64,000 nucleotides of DNA from Desulfurella acetivorans A63 (GTDB lineage: Bacteria > Campylobacterota_A > Desulfurellia > Desulfurellales > Desulfurellaceae). This document shows positions 1 to 7,511 of the stretch, piece after piece. Each line of letters opens with the position of its first letter. The first letter of the stretch is position 1. Position numbers and translations under genes: made by a program. The DNA is taken from contig CP007051.1 of the NCBI GenBank assembly GCA_000517565.1, positions 643,039-707,038 of the forward strand. Direction: 5' to 3'. The notes beneath the pieces were generated by a model that did no database searches, was not told the DNA's origin, and saw only the letters and a program-made list of their open reading frames with translations.

Positions 1-282
1 TACATTTTTTTGGCAATATACCTGAAGGGTTCCACTTACATCCTTAAGTTTCAAAAAAGCTGCTTTACCAAAATCTCTAATGGAAATAATTCTTCCTGCA
101 ATTTTAAAATTAGTATTTATACTTTTTAATTTTTCACTATCAATATCTTTGTATTTATTTAAAATGTCATTTAAAAAATATTCTGGCGAAAATCCGTTAT
201 AGTAAGGATCAATACCTAAGGCTTTTATCTCTTCTAATTTTTCTATTCTTCTTTTTATGAGTTTATTTTCTTCTTCAATCAT
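1..282 (-). CDS. lysS: lysine--tRNA ligase, N-terminal part (runs off left edge)
   Basis: The visible 94 codons begin MIEEENKLIKRRIEKLEEIK and continue into an OB-fold-like stretch (GRIISIRDFGKAAFLKLKD). This matches the N-terminal anticodon-binding domain of class II lysyl-tRNA synthetase, which charges tRNA-Lys in the cytoplasm. The ATG at 280-282 has a good Shine-Dalgarno (AAGGAG) 6 bp upstream and overlaps the end of prfB by 8 bp, so the two are probably translationally coupled. prfB followed by lysS is a well-known gene order in bacteria. The catalytic domain lies outside the window, so the call rests on the N-terminus and the context. Confidence 0.88.
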   Translation of the reverse strand, partial: MIEEENKLIKRRIEKLEEIKALGIDPYYNGFSPEYFLNDILNKYKDIDSEKLKSINTNFKIAGRIISIRDFGKAAFLKLKDVSGTLQVYCQKNV

Positions 283-1355
283 TTTCTTCTCCTTTTAAGT
301 ATTTTAAGTCTTCATATAAAAAGTCATTTATATCACCATTTAAAACATTTTCTGCTGCAACATTTGTTTTTTCTAGGTTGGTTCTATGGTCTTTCACCAT
401 TTTATAGGGATGTAGCACATAAGATCTAATTTGACTACCCCACTCAACTTTCTTTTTTTCACCACTTATGTTTTTTAGTTGTTCTGCCTTTTTTTCTTCT
501 TCAAGCTTATATAATTTTGACTTTAGTATTTTCATAGCGGTAGCTTTATTTTTCATCTGGCTGCGTTCTGTCTGGCATGTTACAACTATGCCGGTTGGAA
601 GGTGTGTTATTCTTATAGCAGAATCAGTTTTGTTAACATATTGACCGCCTGCTCCGCTTGCTCTAAATGTATCGATTTTTAAATCTTCCGGCTTTATATC
701 AATATTTATATCATTTTCTATATCTGGTATTACACTTACGGCTGCAAACGAAGTGTGTCTTCTTTTATTTGAATCAAAAGGTGAAATTCTAACCAAGCGA
801 TGTATGCCGTTTTCACCTTTCAAATAACCGTATGGATGATCCCCAGACACAATAAATGTAATACTTTTATAGCCTGCTTGGTCACCTTCTTGCATATCTG
901 CTATTTCAATTTTGTAATTATTGCTTTGAGCCCACATGGCATACATTCTAAAAAGCATGGCAACCCAGTCGCAACTTTCAGTCCCCCCTGCTCCTGAGTG
1001 AATGGTAACAATTGCATCATCTTCATCATGGGGACCTGATAAAAGTGATTGTACTTCAAAGGACTCAACTTTTTTGCTTAATTGTTGTATTTCACTTTCA
1101 AATAAATTTTCATCATTTTCCTGTAGAATCATTTCTTCGATTAAAGTTAGTTCATCATCTAGCTCTTTAACCTGGTTTATAATATTTTGTAAGTTTCTTT
1201 TTTTTCTTTCAAACTGTTGCAAAAGAGCGTAATCATTCCAAACTTCTTTGTCTTGAAGTTTTCCTTCGATTTCTTTTATTGTTTGTAATTTACTTTCTAA
1301 GTCAAAGATACTCCTTTATATTATCTAATTTTTTCCTTAATTCTTTGAGTGTCAT
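275..1355 (-). CDS. prfB: peptide chain release factor 2, expressed by programmed +1 frameshift
   Basis: RF2 terminates translation at UGA and UAA. The zero-frame start is the ATG at 1353-1355, with GGGAG at 1363-1367. It encodes 17 residues (MTLKELRKKLDNIKEYL) and meets an in-frame TGA at 1302-1304. Shifting +1 at CTT-TGA-C continues into DLESKLQ and the long frame, giving about 359 residues, normal for RF2. The anticodon-like tripeptide SPF is near residue 191 and the catalytic GGQ near residue 236 (RASGAGGQYVNKTDSA). The start lies inside the upstream toxin gene and the end overlaps lysS. Reading only the uninterrupted frame (ATG at 1220-1222) would lose 44 N-terminal residues. Confidence 0.95.
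1301..1315 (-). promoter_or_regulatory. RF2 programmed +1 frameshift (recoding) site
   Basis: On the minus strand the order is AGGAG (1311-1315), TAT, CTT (1305-1307), TGA (1302-1304), C (1301). This is the classic autoregulatory element of prfB: an internal Shine-Dalgarno three bases before the slippery CTT, then UGA followed by C. When RF2 is scarce the ribosome pauses at UGA, tRNA-Leu slips +1 and full-length RF2 is made. Spacing equals that of the E. coli element, with AGGAG in place of AGGGGG. Confidence 0.95.
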
Positions 1356-1698
1356 CGTCTTTCTCCCTTTGATTATTTAAAAACATTTTTCTTAAAATTT
1401 TTCGCGCTTTTTTAATTTCTTCTGGTGACAACTCACCTATTTTTTTATACATATCTTTTCGATTCAGTGTTGCTATTTTGTTAAATCTTACATAGCTTGG
1501 CATAAGCAAGCCCTTTTCTCTATAATTTTCTATTTCAAGTTCCATTTCCTCGTTATGTTTGTGTGTTGTTATCCTTGCAACTACAATATCTTCGTCACCA
1601 GTGTCAATAAGTACAAGCGCAGGCCTTCTTATAGTTTTATCTAAATTTGTAAATGGAAATGATACTACAACAACATCACCAAACGCATACTTCGTCAT
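1321..1698 (-). CDS. PemK/MazF-family toxin-like protein
   Basis: The protein of about 125 residues has the PemK/MazF pattern: GDVVVVSFPFTN near the N-terminus, RRPALVL, and GLLMPSYVRFNKIATL, followed by a charged C-terminal tail. Family members are mostly sequence-specific endoribonucleases acting on mRNA or tRNA. The start chosen is MTKYAFGD (ATG 1696-1698), because TGAGGA lies 8 bp upstream; an ATG eight codons earlier has no such site. The gene overlaps the end of the 68-aa ORF by 23 bp, and its last 35 bp contain the start of prfB. Activity is inferred from the family only. It could be a domesticated toxin fold. Confidence 0.82.
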   Translation of the reverse strand: MTKYAFGDVVVVSFPFTNLDKTIRRPALVLIDTGDEDIVVARITTHKHNEEMELEIENYREKGLLMPSYVRFNKIATLNRKDMYKKIGELSPEEIKKARKILRKMFLNNQREKDDDTQRIKEKIR

Positions 1699-1882
1699 AT
1701 ATACTATCCTCAAGTAAGTCATCGAAAAAATAATTGTATGCCAAAAGCATCCATAATTTATCTTCTTCTGCTAAAAAAACGTTACAAACAATATCAAACA
1801 CGCAATAGTTAATAACTTCCGCTTGCTGAAAAAAGTTTATTGCATTTTGTTGTACCTGTATATCCAAGAGATATTTCTCCAT
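1676..1882 (-). CDS. small protein of unknown function, candidate partner (antitoxin position) of the PemK-like protein
   Basis: This 68-residue acidic protein (MEKYLLDIQVQQNA... ending SIYDEVCVW) has a very strong Shine-Dalgarno (GGAGGGG) just upstream that overlaps the end of ubiE, so translation is credible. It is rich in Phe, Tyr, Asp and Glu and shows no recognisable DNA-binding motif. I do not recognise its family. Its position directly before a PemK-like gene, with a 23-bp overlap, is the usual place for an antitoxin, so an antitoxin role is a positional inference only. Confidence 0.6.
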   Translation of the reverse strand: MEKYLLDIQVQQNAINFFQQAEVINYCVFDIVCNVFLAEEDKLWMLLAYNYFFDDLLEDSIYDEVCVW

Positions 1883-1885
1883 AAA

Positions 1886-2575
1886 CTACCCCTCCTTGCA
1901 TGCAACATGCAAACAAGCTATGCCAAAACTCAAAAGATTAAAATTTACTTGTTTGAAACCAACATGCATTATTGCATCTGATAAAAATTCTGGGTTTGGA
2001 AAATACCTTATTGTTTTTGCAAGGTATTTATAGGCGTCTTTGTTGTTTGAGATAATACCAGCTATATTTGGCAAGCAGTAATCTTTATAAAAAATGTAAG
2101 CATAATTTATAATAGGATTTTTTGGTTTTGAAAACTCCAGTATGATTAATTTTCCTGATGGTTTCAAAACCCTTTTAAACTCATATAAAGCTTGTATTTT
2201 ATTTTTTATGTTTCTTATGCCAAAGGATATAATTACATTGTCAAAAAAATTATCTTTAAATGGTAAATATAAAGCATCTGCGCATACAAGCTTTATACTT
2301 GTGTTTTTAGTTTTTTGTTTAGCAATTTCTAACATACCAAAGCTTATATCTGAGCCTATAATATTTTTTTCCGGATCTTTTTTATAAATTGCTAACGCAA
2401 TATCAGCAGTACCTGTTGCAATATCTAAAACATTTTTGCCTTTAATATATGATATAGCAGTTTTTCTCCACGATTTATCTATATTAAAACTCAAAACATG
2501 ATTTAATAAATCGTATGTTTTTGAAATATGTGAAAACATCTGCCCCACGTGCGTCATACGCTTACTTTTTATCAT
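1886..2575 (-). CDS. menG: demethylmenaquinone methyltransferase (UbiE/MenG family)
   Basis: This 229-residue SAM-dependent methyltransferase carries motif I (VLDIATGTADIAL, about residues 49-61), ISFGIRNI and the LLNHVLSFNIDKSWRK N-terminal signature of the UbiE/MenG family. It methylates demethylmenaquinone in the last step of menaquinone synthesis (or the ubiquinone equivalent). Menaquinone is the likelier product if the host is an anaerobe, which is inferred. No Shine-Dalgarno is visible. A TAGAAT box (2583-2588) ends 7 bp before the ATG, which resembles the leaderless promoters elsewhere in the window, but I see no convincing -35. The first gene of the run toward lysS. Confidence 0.92.
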   Translation of the reverse strand: MIKSKRMTHVGQMFSHISKTYDLLNHVLSFNIDKSWRKTAISYIKGKNVLDIATGTADIALAIYKKDPEKNIIGSDISFGMLEIAKQKTKNTSIKLVCADALYLPFKDNFFDNVIISFGIRNIKNKIQALYEFKRVLKPSGKLIILEFSKPKNPIINYAYIFYKDYCLPNIAGIISNNKDAYKYLAKTIRYFPNPEFLSDAIMHVGFKQVNFNLLSFGIACLHVACKEG

Positions 2576-2611
2576 TAATAAGATTCTAAGTCAAATACTT
2601 TAAAACAATAG

Positions 2612-2640
2612 TTGAATTTTTTATTTTTTGCGTGTATTAT
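2612..2640 (+). promoter_or_regulatory. sigma70-type promoter of the M24 peptidase gene
   Basis: TTGAAT (2612-2617), 17-bp spacer, TATTAT (2635-2640). The start codon at 2669 lies downstream with a normal leader and AGGAGGG, unlike the leaderless genes of this window. Confidence 0.6.
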
Positions 2641-2668
2641 TACATAAACTCTTTAAGTAGGAGGGCGA

Positions 2669-3817
2669 TTGAGAACAGAAATTTTCTCAAAAACTTTGAA
2701 AGAAAAAAACATAGACATAGCCATCTTAATGCAGTCAACTGACATTTTTTATTATAGTGGTACGTTTGCTAATGGCGTGCTTATTATAACAAAAGATAAT
2801 GAAAAGTTTTTGTTTGTAAGGCGTGGACTTGATAGAGCGTTAAAAGAGACAAATATAAGCGTTTCTTATATGCATAGTTTTTCAGATATAAAAAAATTTA
2901 TACAGCAAAATGGTTTTAAAAGTGAAACGGTTGGTCTTGAATTTGATGTTTTGCCTGTTAGTTTTTATCAGAAATTTAAGGAAATTTTTGATAGAAGTCA
3001 GTTAATAGATATTTCAAATGATATTAGATGGCAAAGAAGAATAAAAGATTCAATTGAGCTGGAAAACATAACGCAAGCTGCCAAAAGCCTTGATTGTCTA
3101 ATGAGCGATGCAAAAATATACCTAGAAGAAAATAAAAGAGAAATTGATATTAGCGCCAAACTTGAATACTTTGCGCGCCTTAGAGGACATCAGGGCAGAA
3201 ACCGCATGAGAATGTTCAATGGCGAGATATTTATGGGGCATGTTATATGCGGATTTAATGCTGTGGGCTTTTCTGGTTACTCAAAACCACTGACAGGCAA
3301 AGGCATGTATCCTACATACCCAGAAGGTGCAAGCACAGATAGAATTGAAAAAGACAAACCAATTATTGTTGATTTTGTTTTTAATTATAATGGGTATTTG
3401 GCAGATCAAACACGCACTTTCGTAATTGGTGACTTAAATAGCGATCTTTTAAAAGGCTACCAGTTTTGTTTTGATTTAATAAATTGGTTTGAAGATTATG
3501 CAAAACCTGGCACAAAAGCTGTAGACATATATACAAAATCACTTGAAAAAGCGAAAAATGCTGGTTATGAGAATATCTTTATGGGAATTGGAAAAGATAG
3601 GGTAAGTTTTTTGGGTCATGGCCTGGGTCTGGAGCTTGATGAATATCCGTTTATTGCAAAAGGAATGGACTATCCCTTGGAAGAAAATATGGTATTTGCA
3701 TTTGAGCCAAAACTTATCTTTAAAGAAGGCGCAGTGGGTTTGGAAAATACATATGTTGTAAGAAAAGATTGTGTCGAGAGTTTAACCAAATTTCCAAAAC
3801 AACTAGTAAAGTTATGA
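2669..3817 (+). CDS. M24-family metallopeptidase, Xaa-Pro dipeptidase/aminopeptidase type
   Basis: The 382-residue protein has a creatinase-type N-terminal domain and a C-terminal pita-bread domain. The metal ligands can be read as D235 and D246 (VDFVFNYNGYLADQTR), H317 (FLGHGLGLELDE), E346 (FAFEPKL) and E359 (VGLENTY). It is expected to cleave Xaa-Pro peptides with two metal ions in the cytoplasm. The start is TTG at 2669, chosen for the strong AGGAGGG just before it (2659-2665). The stop overlaps the next gene's ATG (ATGA). Substrate preference within family M24 cannot be read from sequence alone. Confidence 0.88.
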   Translation: MRTEIFSKTLKEKNIDIAILMQSTDIFYYSGTFANGVLIITKDNEKFLFVRRGLDRALKETNISVSYMHSFSDIKKFIQQNGFKSETVGLEFDVLPVSFYQKFKEIFDRSQLIDISNDIRWQRRIKDSIELENITQAAKSLDCLMSDAKIYLEENKREIDISAKLEYFARLRGHQGRNRMRMFNGEIFMGHVICGFNAVGFSGYSKPLTGKGMYPTYPEGASTDRIEKDKPIIVDFVFNYNGYLADQTRTFVIGDLNSDLLKGYQFCFDLINWFEDYAKPGTKAVDIYTKSLEKAKNAGYENIFMGIGKDRVSFLGHGLGLELDEYPFIAKGMDYPLEENMVFAFEPKLIFKEGAVGLENTYVVRKDCVESLTKFPKQLVKL

Positions 3818-4158
3818 TATACGATTTTGAATTTAGAAAAAATATTAAAAAAAAGAAACTATACGAAGCCATAGCAAAAGAAATTTTAAATGCATGGGAT
3901 GCAAAAACACCGAGTGAGATAAAAAAACGTTTCTTGCATCTAGCAAAAAAATATCACCCCGACATTAACCATAAAGAATCAGCCAAAAAAAAATTCCACG
4001 ACATATCATTGTCTTATAGAATTTTAACTCAATGGGATGATTCTATTTTAAATGAAAAGTTTTCCACAATTAGTGAGTTTGATGTTAAGATAATCAAAAT
4101 AAAGGCTAATATAAATGATGAAAAATCTCATATTGAAAGATTCAAAAACCTTTATTAA
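3814..4158 (+). CDS. J-domain (DnaJ-like) protein, short
   Basis: The protein of about 114 residues contains a J domain: IKKRFLHLAKKYHPDIN, with the HPD tripeptide that stimulates Hsp70 ATPase, then KKFHDISLSYRIL. There is no Gly/Phe linker, zinc-finger region or C-terminal substrate domain, so it is not DnaJ itself. It more likely directs DnaK to particular clients. The start is the ATG at 3814 in an ATGA overlap with the preceding peptidase. A longer reading from 3769 would lie within the peptidase gene and is less likely. Confidence 0.82.
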   Translation: MIYDFEFRKNIKKKKLYEAIAKEILNAWDAKTPSEIKKRFLHLAKKYHPDINHKESAKKKFHDISLSYRILTQWDDSILNEKFSTISEFDVKIIKIKANINDEKSHIERFKNLY

Positions 4159-4173
4159 AAAAGGAGGTAGCTT

Positions 4174-4482
4174 ATGGCTGTTTGTGGCATTACAGTTATA
4201 CCAATTGGTACATCTTCACCAAGTGCAAGTAGTTATATTGCAAAAGTAGTCTCTTTAATAAAAGAAAGTGGATTTAAAGCTATGCCTACACCTATTGGTA
4301 CAGCAATAGAAGGAGATCTTGAAGAAATTTTAAGTATAATCCCAAAAATCAGAGATGCAATTTATTCTGAAGGATTAAATAGAGTTGTTATGAATGTTTA
4401 TATTGATGATAGAAACGATAAGCAATTAACTTTAAAAGGAAAAATGGAATCACTTGAAAATAAATTAGGAGGGAAGGTTTAA
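4174..4482 (+). CDS. MTH1187-family thiamin-binding protein (DUF77)
   Basis: This 102-residue protein (MAVCGITVIPIGTSSPSASSYI... ending ENKLGGKV) matches the MTH1187/YkoF-like family. Members form ferredoxin-like tetramers, and some bind thiamin or its pyrimidine moiety. The GTSSPSASSYIA and GTAIEGDL segments are typical. The Shine-Dalgarno is AAGGAGGT, and the TAATG junction overlaps the next gene by 1 bp. The physiological role of the family is not well established. Confidence 0.8.
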   Translation: MAVCGITVIPIGTSSPSASSYIAKVVSLIKESGFKAMPTPIGTAIEGDLEEILSIIPKIRDAIYSEGLNRVVMNVYIDDRNDKQLTLKGKMESLENKLGGKV

Positions 4483-4817
4483 TGAAGGTAATGATGCCAT
4501 TAGTTGGCGATATTTTAAGTGAACACTTTGGTAGAGCGCAGAGATTTGTGATTTACGAAATTGAAAATGGTGTTGTAAAAGACAAAAAATTTTACGATGC
4601 AATAGAACACTTTGAAGGTGCTTTTCCTGCGTGGGCAAAATCTCAAGGTGTTGACTTAGTTATACTTTGTGGTGTTGGGCCACGAGCAATAGAATTTTTT
4701 AATAGTTATAGCATAGATGTGATTTCAGGTGTTGCACCACAGGAACACTCAAAAATAATTCAGGATTATTTAGCTGGTACATTAATATATACAAATAAAT
4801 CTGTTTGCGAACATTAA
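4482..4817 (+). CDS. NifX/NafY-like dinitrogenase iron-molybdenum cofactor-type protein
   Basis: The 111-residue single domain starts MKVMMPLVGDILSEHFGRAQ and has SEHFGRAQRFVIYEIENG, the FeMo-co-binding NifX/NifB C-terminal fold signature. No other nitrogen-fixation genes are visible in the window. Stand-alone members are common in anaerobes and are thought to carry iron-sulfur or metal clusters. The gene is coupled to the MTH1187-type gene by a TAATG overlap. A nitrogenase role cannot be assumed. Confidence 0.8.
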   Translation: MKVMMPLVGDILSEHFGRAQRFVIYEIENGVVKDKKFYDAIEHFEGAFPAWAKSQGVDLVILCGVGPRAIEFFNSYSIDVISGVAPQEHSKIIQDYLAGTLIYTNKSVCEH

Positions 4818-4829
4818 TTTGGAGGTTAT

Positions 4830-5327
4830 ATGGAATTTGTTTTTGCTTCAAAAAATATAGAACTTACAGATGCTATAAAAACTTATGTTACAAAAAAATT
4901 AAGTAGATTGGAGAAAATTTACGATATTTTGCAGGCCGAGGTAATGATAAGTGTTGAAAAATACAGACATATTGCTGATGCAAAACTTATAACAAAAAAA
5001 GATGTTATAAAAGCTTCAGAAACATCACATGATCTTTATGCAAGTATTGATTTACTTTACGAAAATCTTGAACGTCAGTTGAAAAAACTTAAAGAAAAGA
5101 AAACTGAAAGAAGAAAGGAAATCAGAGAAAGCCAGGTGGAAAGTGAGTTTGAAGGTGTTGAAATTGTTAGAAAGAAGATTGATGAAAAACCAATTACTTT
5201 AGATGAAGCTATAAACCTAATCCAAAAAAACACAGAAGGTGTTTTAGCTTTTTACAATTCTGAAACAGAAAATGTCAATGTTTTATATAAAAATAGCGAT
5301 GGTAGCTATACATTAATAGAAACCTAA
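4830..5327 (+). CDS. hpf: ribosome hibernation promoting factor, long form
   Basis: The 165-residue protein has an N-terminal S30AE domain (MEFVFASKNIELTDAIKTYV, residues 1-95), a charged linker rich in Lys and Glu, and a C-terminal dimerisation domain (ITLDEAINLIQKNTEGVLAF..., about 115-165). The long form joins two ribosomes into 100S particles in stationary phase. GGAGGT precedes the ATG. It is followed by ptsN and rapZ, the classical arrangement near rpoN in many Gram-negative bacteria, although rpoN itself is not in the window. Confidence 0.93.
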   Translation: MEFVFASKNIELTDAIKTYVTKKLSRLEKIYDILQAEVMISVEKYRHIADAKLITKKDVIKASETSHDLYASIDLLYENLERQLKKLKEKKTERRKEIRESQVESEFEGVEIVRKKIDEKPITLDEAINLIQKNTEGVLAFYNSETENVNVLYKNSDGSYTLIET

Positions 5328-5328
5328 A

Positions 5329-5781
5329 ATGGATTTTAAAGATCTTTTAAGTCAAATAAATGATGTTGAAGTAGACATTTATGCAAAAGATAAATTCGAA
5401 TTATTTCAAAAGATAAGTCAGTATTTAGCTTCTAAAATTAATGTAGATAGCAGTATTATTTATGATTTATTAAGGGAAAGGGAATTGCTTGGGTCTACTG
5501 CAATAGGTAATGGATTTGCCCTGCCCCACTTAAAACTTAAAGGTATAAAACCTTACATTGGTATTTTTGTTTTAAAAACCCCGCTTGATTTTGATTCGAT
5601 TGATAATATGCCAGTAAGCGTAGTGTTTGTTGTATTGTCGCCTTCTGAGAAACCTTCATTGCAATTAAAAACGCTAACTTTGCTTGCCAAAATGCTAAAA
5701 AATGTTGAGGTAGATAGCTTTTTGAATAAAAACCCTCAAGAAATAAAAAATTATCTGAATAATTTTAAAAAAAATGAGTAA
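5329..5781 (+). CDS. ptsN: PTS EIIA-type nitrogen regulatory protein
   Basis: The 150-residue EIIA(fructose/Ntr)-type domain carries ERELLGSTAIGNGFALPHLK, in which the His of ALPH is the phosphorylation site. It is expected to accept phosphate from an HPr-like carrier and to act in regulation rather than in sugar uptake, since no EIIB or EIIC gene is nearby. The start codon follows the hpf stop by one base and the end overlaps rapZ by 8 bp, so hpf, ptsN and rapZ look like one translation-coupled unit. Confidence 0.87.
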   Translation: MDFKDLLSQINDVEVDIYAKDKFELFQKISQYLASKINVDSSIIYDLLRERELLGSTAIGNGFALPHLKLKGIKPYIGIFVLKTPLDFDSIDNMPVSVVFVVLSPSEKPSLQLKTLTLLAKMLKNVEVDSFLNKNPQEIKNYLNNFKKNE

Positions 5782-6643
5782 GATTAATAAGTTTATTTTT
5801 ATTAGTGGTTTGTCTGGCTCTGGCAAAAGCAGTGCCTTAAAAGTTTTTGAAGAACTTAGATTTTTTTGCATGGATAACTTTCCTTTGCAATTAATAAAAA
5901 AATTTATAGATATAGTTGAAGAAGGTACTTTTGCTGTTAAAGATATAGCTGTAGTTTGCGATATAAGAGAAATTGATTTTCAAAAATATTTTTTTGAGTC
6001 AGTTGAGTGGCTCAAAAGTAAAAATATTAATGTCATTATATTGTATCTTCATGCAAGTAAAGAAAAACTGATTACCAGATACCAGGAAACTAGAAGGCAA
6101 CACCCTTTGAGCATAATAAAACAATTATCTTTAACTCAAGCTATAGAAGAAGAAAAAGCAATTATGGAATGTGTTGCTAAAATTTCGGATTTTATTATAG
6201 ACACAACAGATCTCAATGTAAATAACCTCAAAAATTTAATTTTGGCAAAGTTTGGGGATACTCAGGCTTTAAAACCTATCGTACAACTTGAATCATTTGG
6301 TTTTAAGTATGGTTTACCAGCAGAAAGTGATTATGTTTTTGATGCAAGATTTTTGCCAAACCCGTATTTTATTGAATCGCTTAAAAATACAACGGGCTTA
6401 GACGAAGTTACTTATAATTTTGTATTAAATCAGCCTAACGCTAAAGAATTTATTGATAAAATAAAGGATTTTTTGCAATTTGTTTTACCTTTATTTAAAG
6501 AAATGTCAAAAAGCTATATTACGATTTCTATTGGCTGTACTGGTGGCAAACACCGCTCAGTGGCTATTGTTAAACATTTAGAAGGGTTTGTAAAAAGCAT
6601 GGACTATATTGTAAACACAATCCATAGAGATATAGGAAGGTAA
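5774..6643 (+). CDS. rapZ: RNase adapter protein RapZ/YvcJ family nucleotide-binding protein
   Basis: The 289-residue protein has a P-loop (GLSGSGKSSAL, about residues 12-22), FCMDNFPLQL, and the C-terminal signature SIGCTGGKHRSVAIV. The family binds GTP or ATP. In enterobacteria RapZ steers RNase E to the GlmZ small RNA and senses glucosamine-6-phosphate, whereas in other lineages the role is less clear. The start overlaps the end of ptsN by 8 bp. Synteny supports the name. Confidence 0.92.
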   Translation: MSKINKFIFISGLSGSGKSSALKVFEELRFFCMDNFPLQLIKKFIDIVEEGTFAVKDIAVVCDIREIDFQKYFFESVEWLKSKNINVIILYLHASKEKLITRYQETRRQHPLSIIKQLSLTQAIEEEKAIMECVAKISDFIIDTTDLNVNNLKNLILAKFGDTQALKPIVQLESFGFKYGLPAESDYVFDARFLPNPYFIESLKNTTGLDEVTYNFVLNQPNAKEFIDKIKDFLQFVLPLFKEMSKSYITISIGCTGGKHRSVAIVKHLEGFVKSMDYIVNTIHRDIGR

Positions 6644-6647
6644 ATTT

Positions 6648-7511
6648 ATGCATTGTCTGGGTTTAAAATATTTTAATAAAAATCAAGTTGAAAGCATTTT
6701 AGAAAAGGCCGTTTATTTTAAAAGCACTAAAAATTACACTAAAAGTCTACAAGATGCAATTGTTGTAAACATGTTTTTTGAAAATAGCACAAGGACAAAA
6801 ACTTCATTTGAGATTGCCGCGCTAAAGCTTGGCGCAAGGGTTGTAAATTTTGATTATACAAAGTCAAGCTTGCAAAAAGGTGAAAACTGGATAGATACAA
6901 TTACAAACTTAAACGCTATGCACCCAGATTTTTTTGTAACAAGGCATGCTTACTCTGGTTTTGCTTATTATATAAGTCAATTTACTCAAGCTAATGTTAT
7001 CAATGCGGGAGATGGTACAAATGAACATCCTTCTCAGGCATTGCTTGATTTGATGACAATGTATGAGCACAAAAAAGATATAGAAAATCTTAAAGTATGT
7101 ATAATTGGTGATATAATTAATTCACGTGTAGCAAGAAGCCACATGTATTTAGCAAAAATGTTTAACTGGGATTTAAGTTTTTATGGACCTAGCACATTCT
7201 TACCCCAAAATATAGATATAAAAATAGAAAAAGACTTAAAACAAGCAATTTCAAACAAAGATTTTGTTATACTTTTGCGCATACAGCTTGAAAGAAAAAG
7301 TGGTGTAAATATACCATCTCTTGGCGAATATAATAAATTTTTTGGCATAAAAGAGCCCATTGGTGCTTATATTATGCACCCAGGACCGGTAAACAGGGAT
7401 GTCGAGTTAGATTCAACTGTTTATATAGATAGAAACGTACTTATTACAAAACAGGTTGAAAATGGCGTCTTTGTAAGAATGGCAATATTCGACTTTTGTA
7501 TTTCAAATTAA
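6648..7511 (+). CDS. pyrB: aspartate carbamoyltransferase catalytic subunit
   Basis: The 287-residue protein has the carbamoyl-phosphate loop (FFENSTRTKTSFE, residues about 43-55), the HPSQALLDL motif near 127 and MHPGPVNRDVEL near the C-terminus. These are diagnostic of aspartate rather than ornithine carbamoyltransferase, the second step of pyrimidine synthesis. It is slightly shorter than the usual 300-310 residues. The fifth residue of the STRTR loop is Lys. No regulatory subunit gene (pyrI) is adjacent. GGAAGG lies upstream of the ATG. The 3' end overlaps the convergent HD-GYP gene by 4 bp. Confidence 0.92.
   Translation: MHCLGLKYFNKNQVESILEKAVYFKSTKNYTKSLQDAIVVNMFFENSTRTKTSFEIAALKLGARVVNFDYTKSSLQKGENWIDTITNLNAMHPDFFVTRHAYSGFAYYISQFTQANVINAGDGTNEHPSQALLDLMTMYEHKKDIENLKVCIIGDIINSRVARSHMYLAKMFNWDLSFYGPSTFLPQNIDIKIEKDLKQAISNKDFVILLRIQLERKSGVNIPSLGEYNKFFGIKEPIGAYIMHPGPVNRDVELDSTVYIDRNVLITKQVENGVFVRMAIFDFCISN

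Noticed and set aside
1002-1232. Plus-strand open frames within prfB
   Set aside because: They are Ser-rich mirror readings of the charged prfB coding strand.
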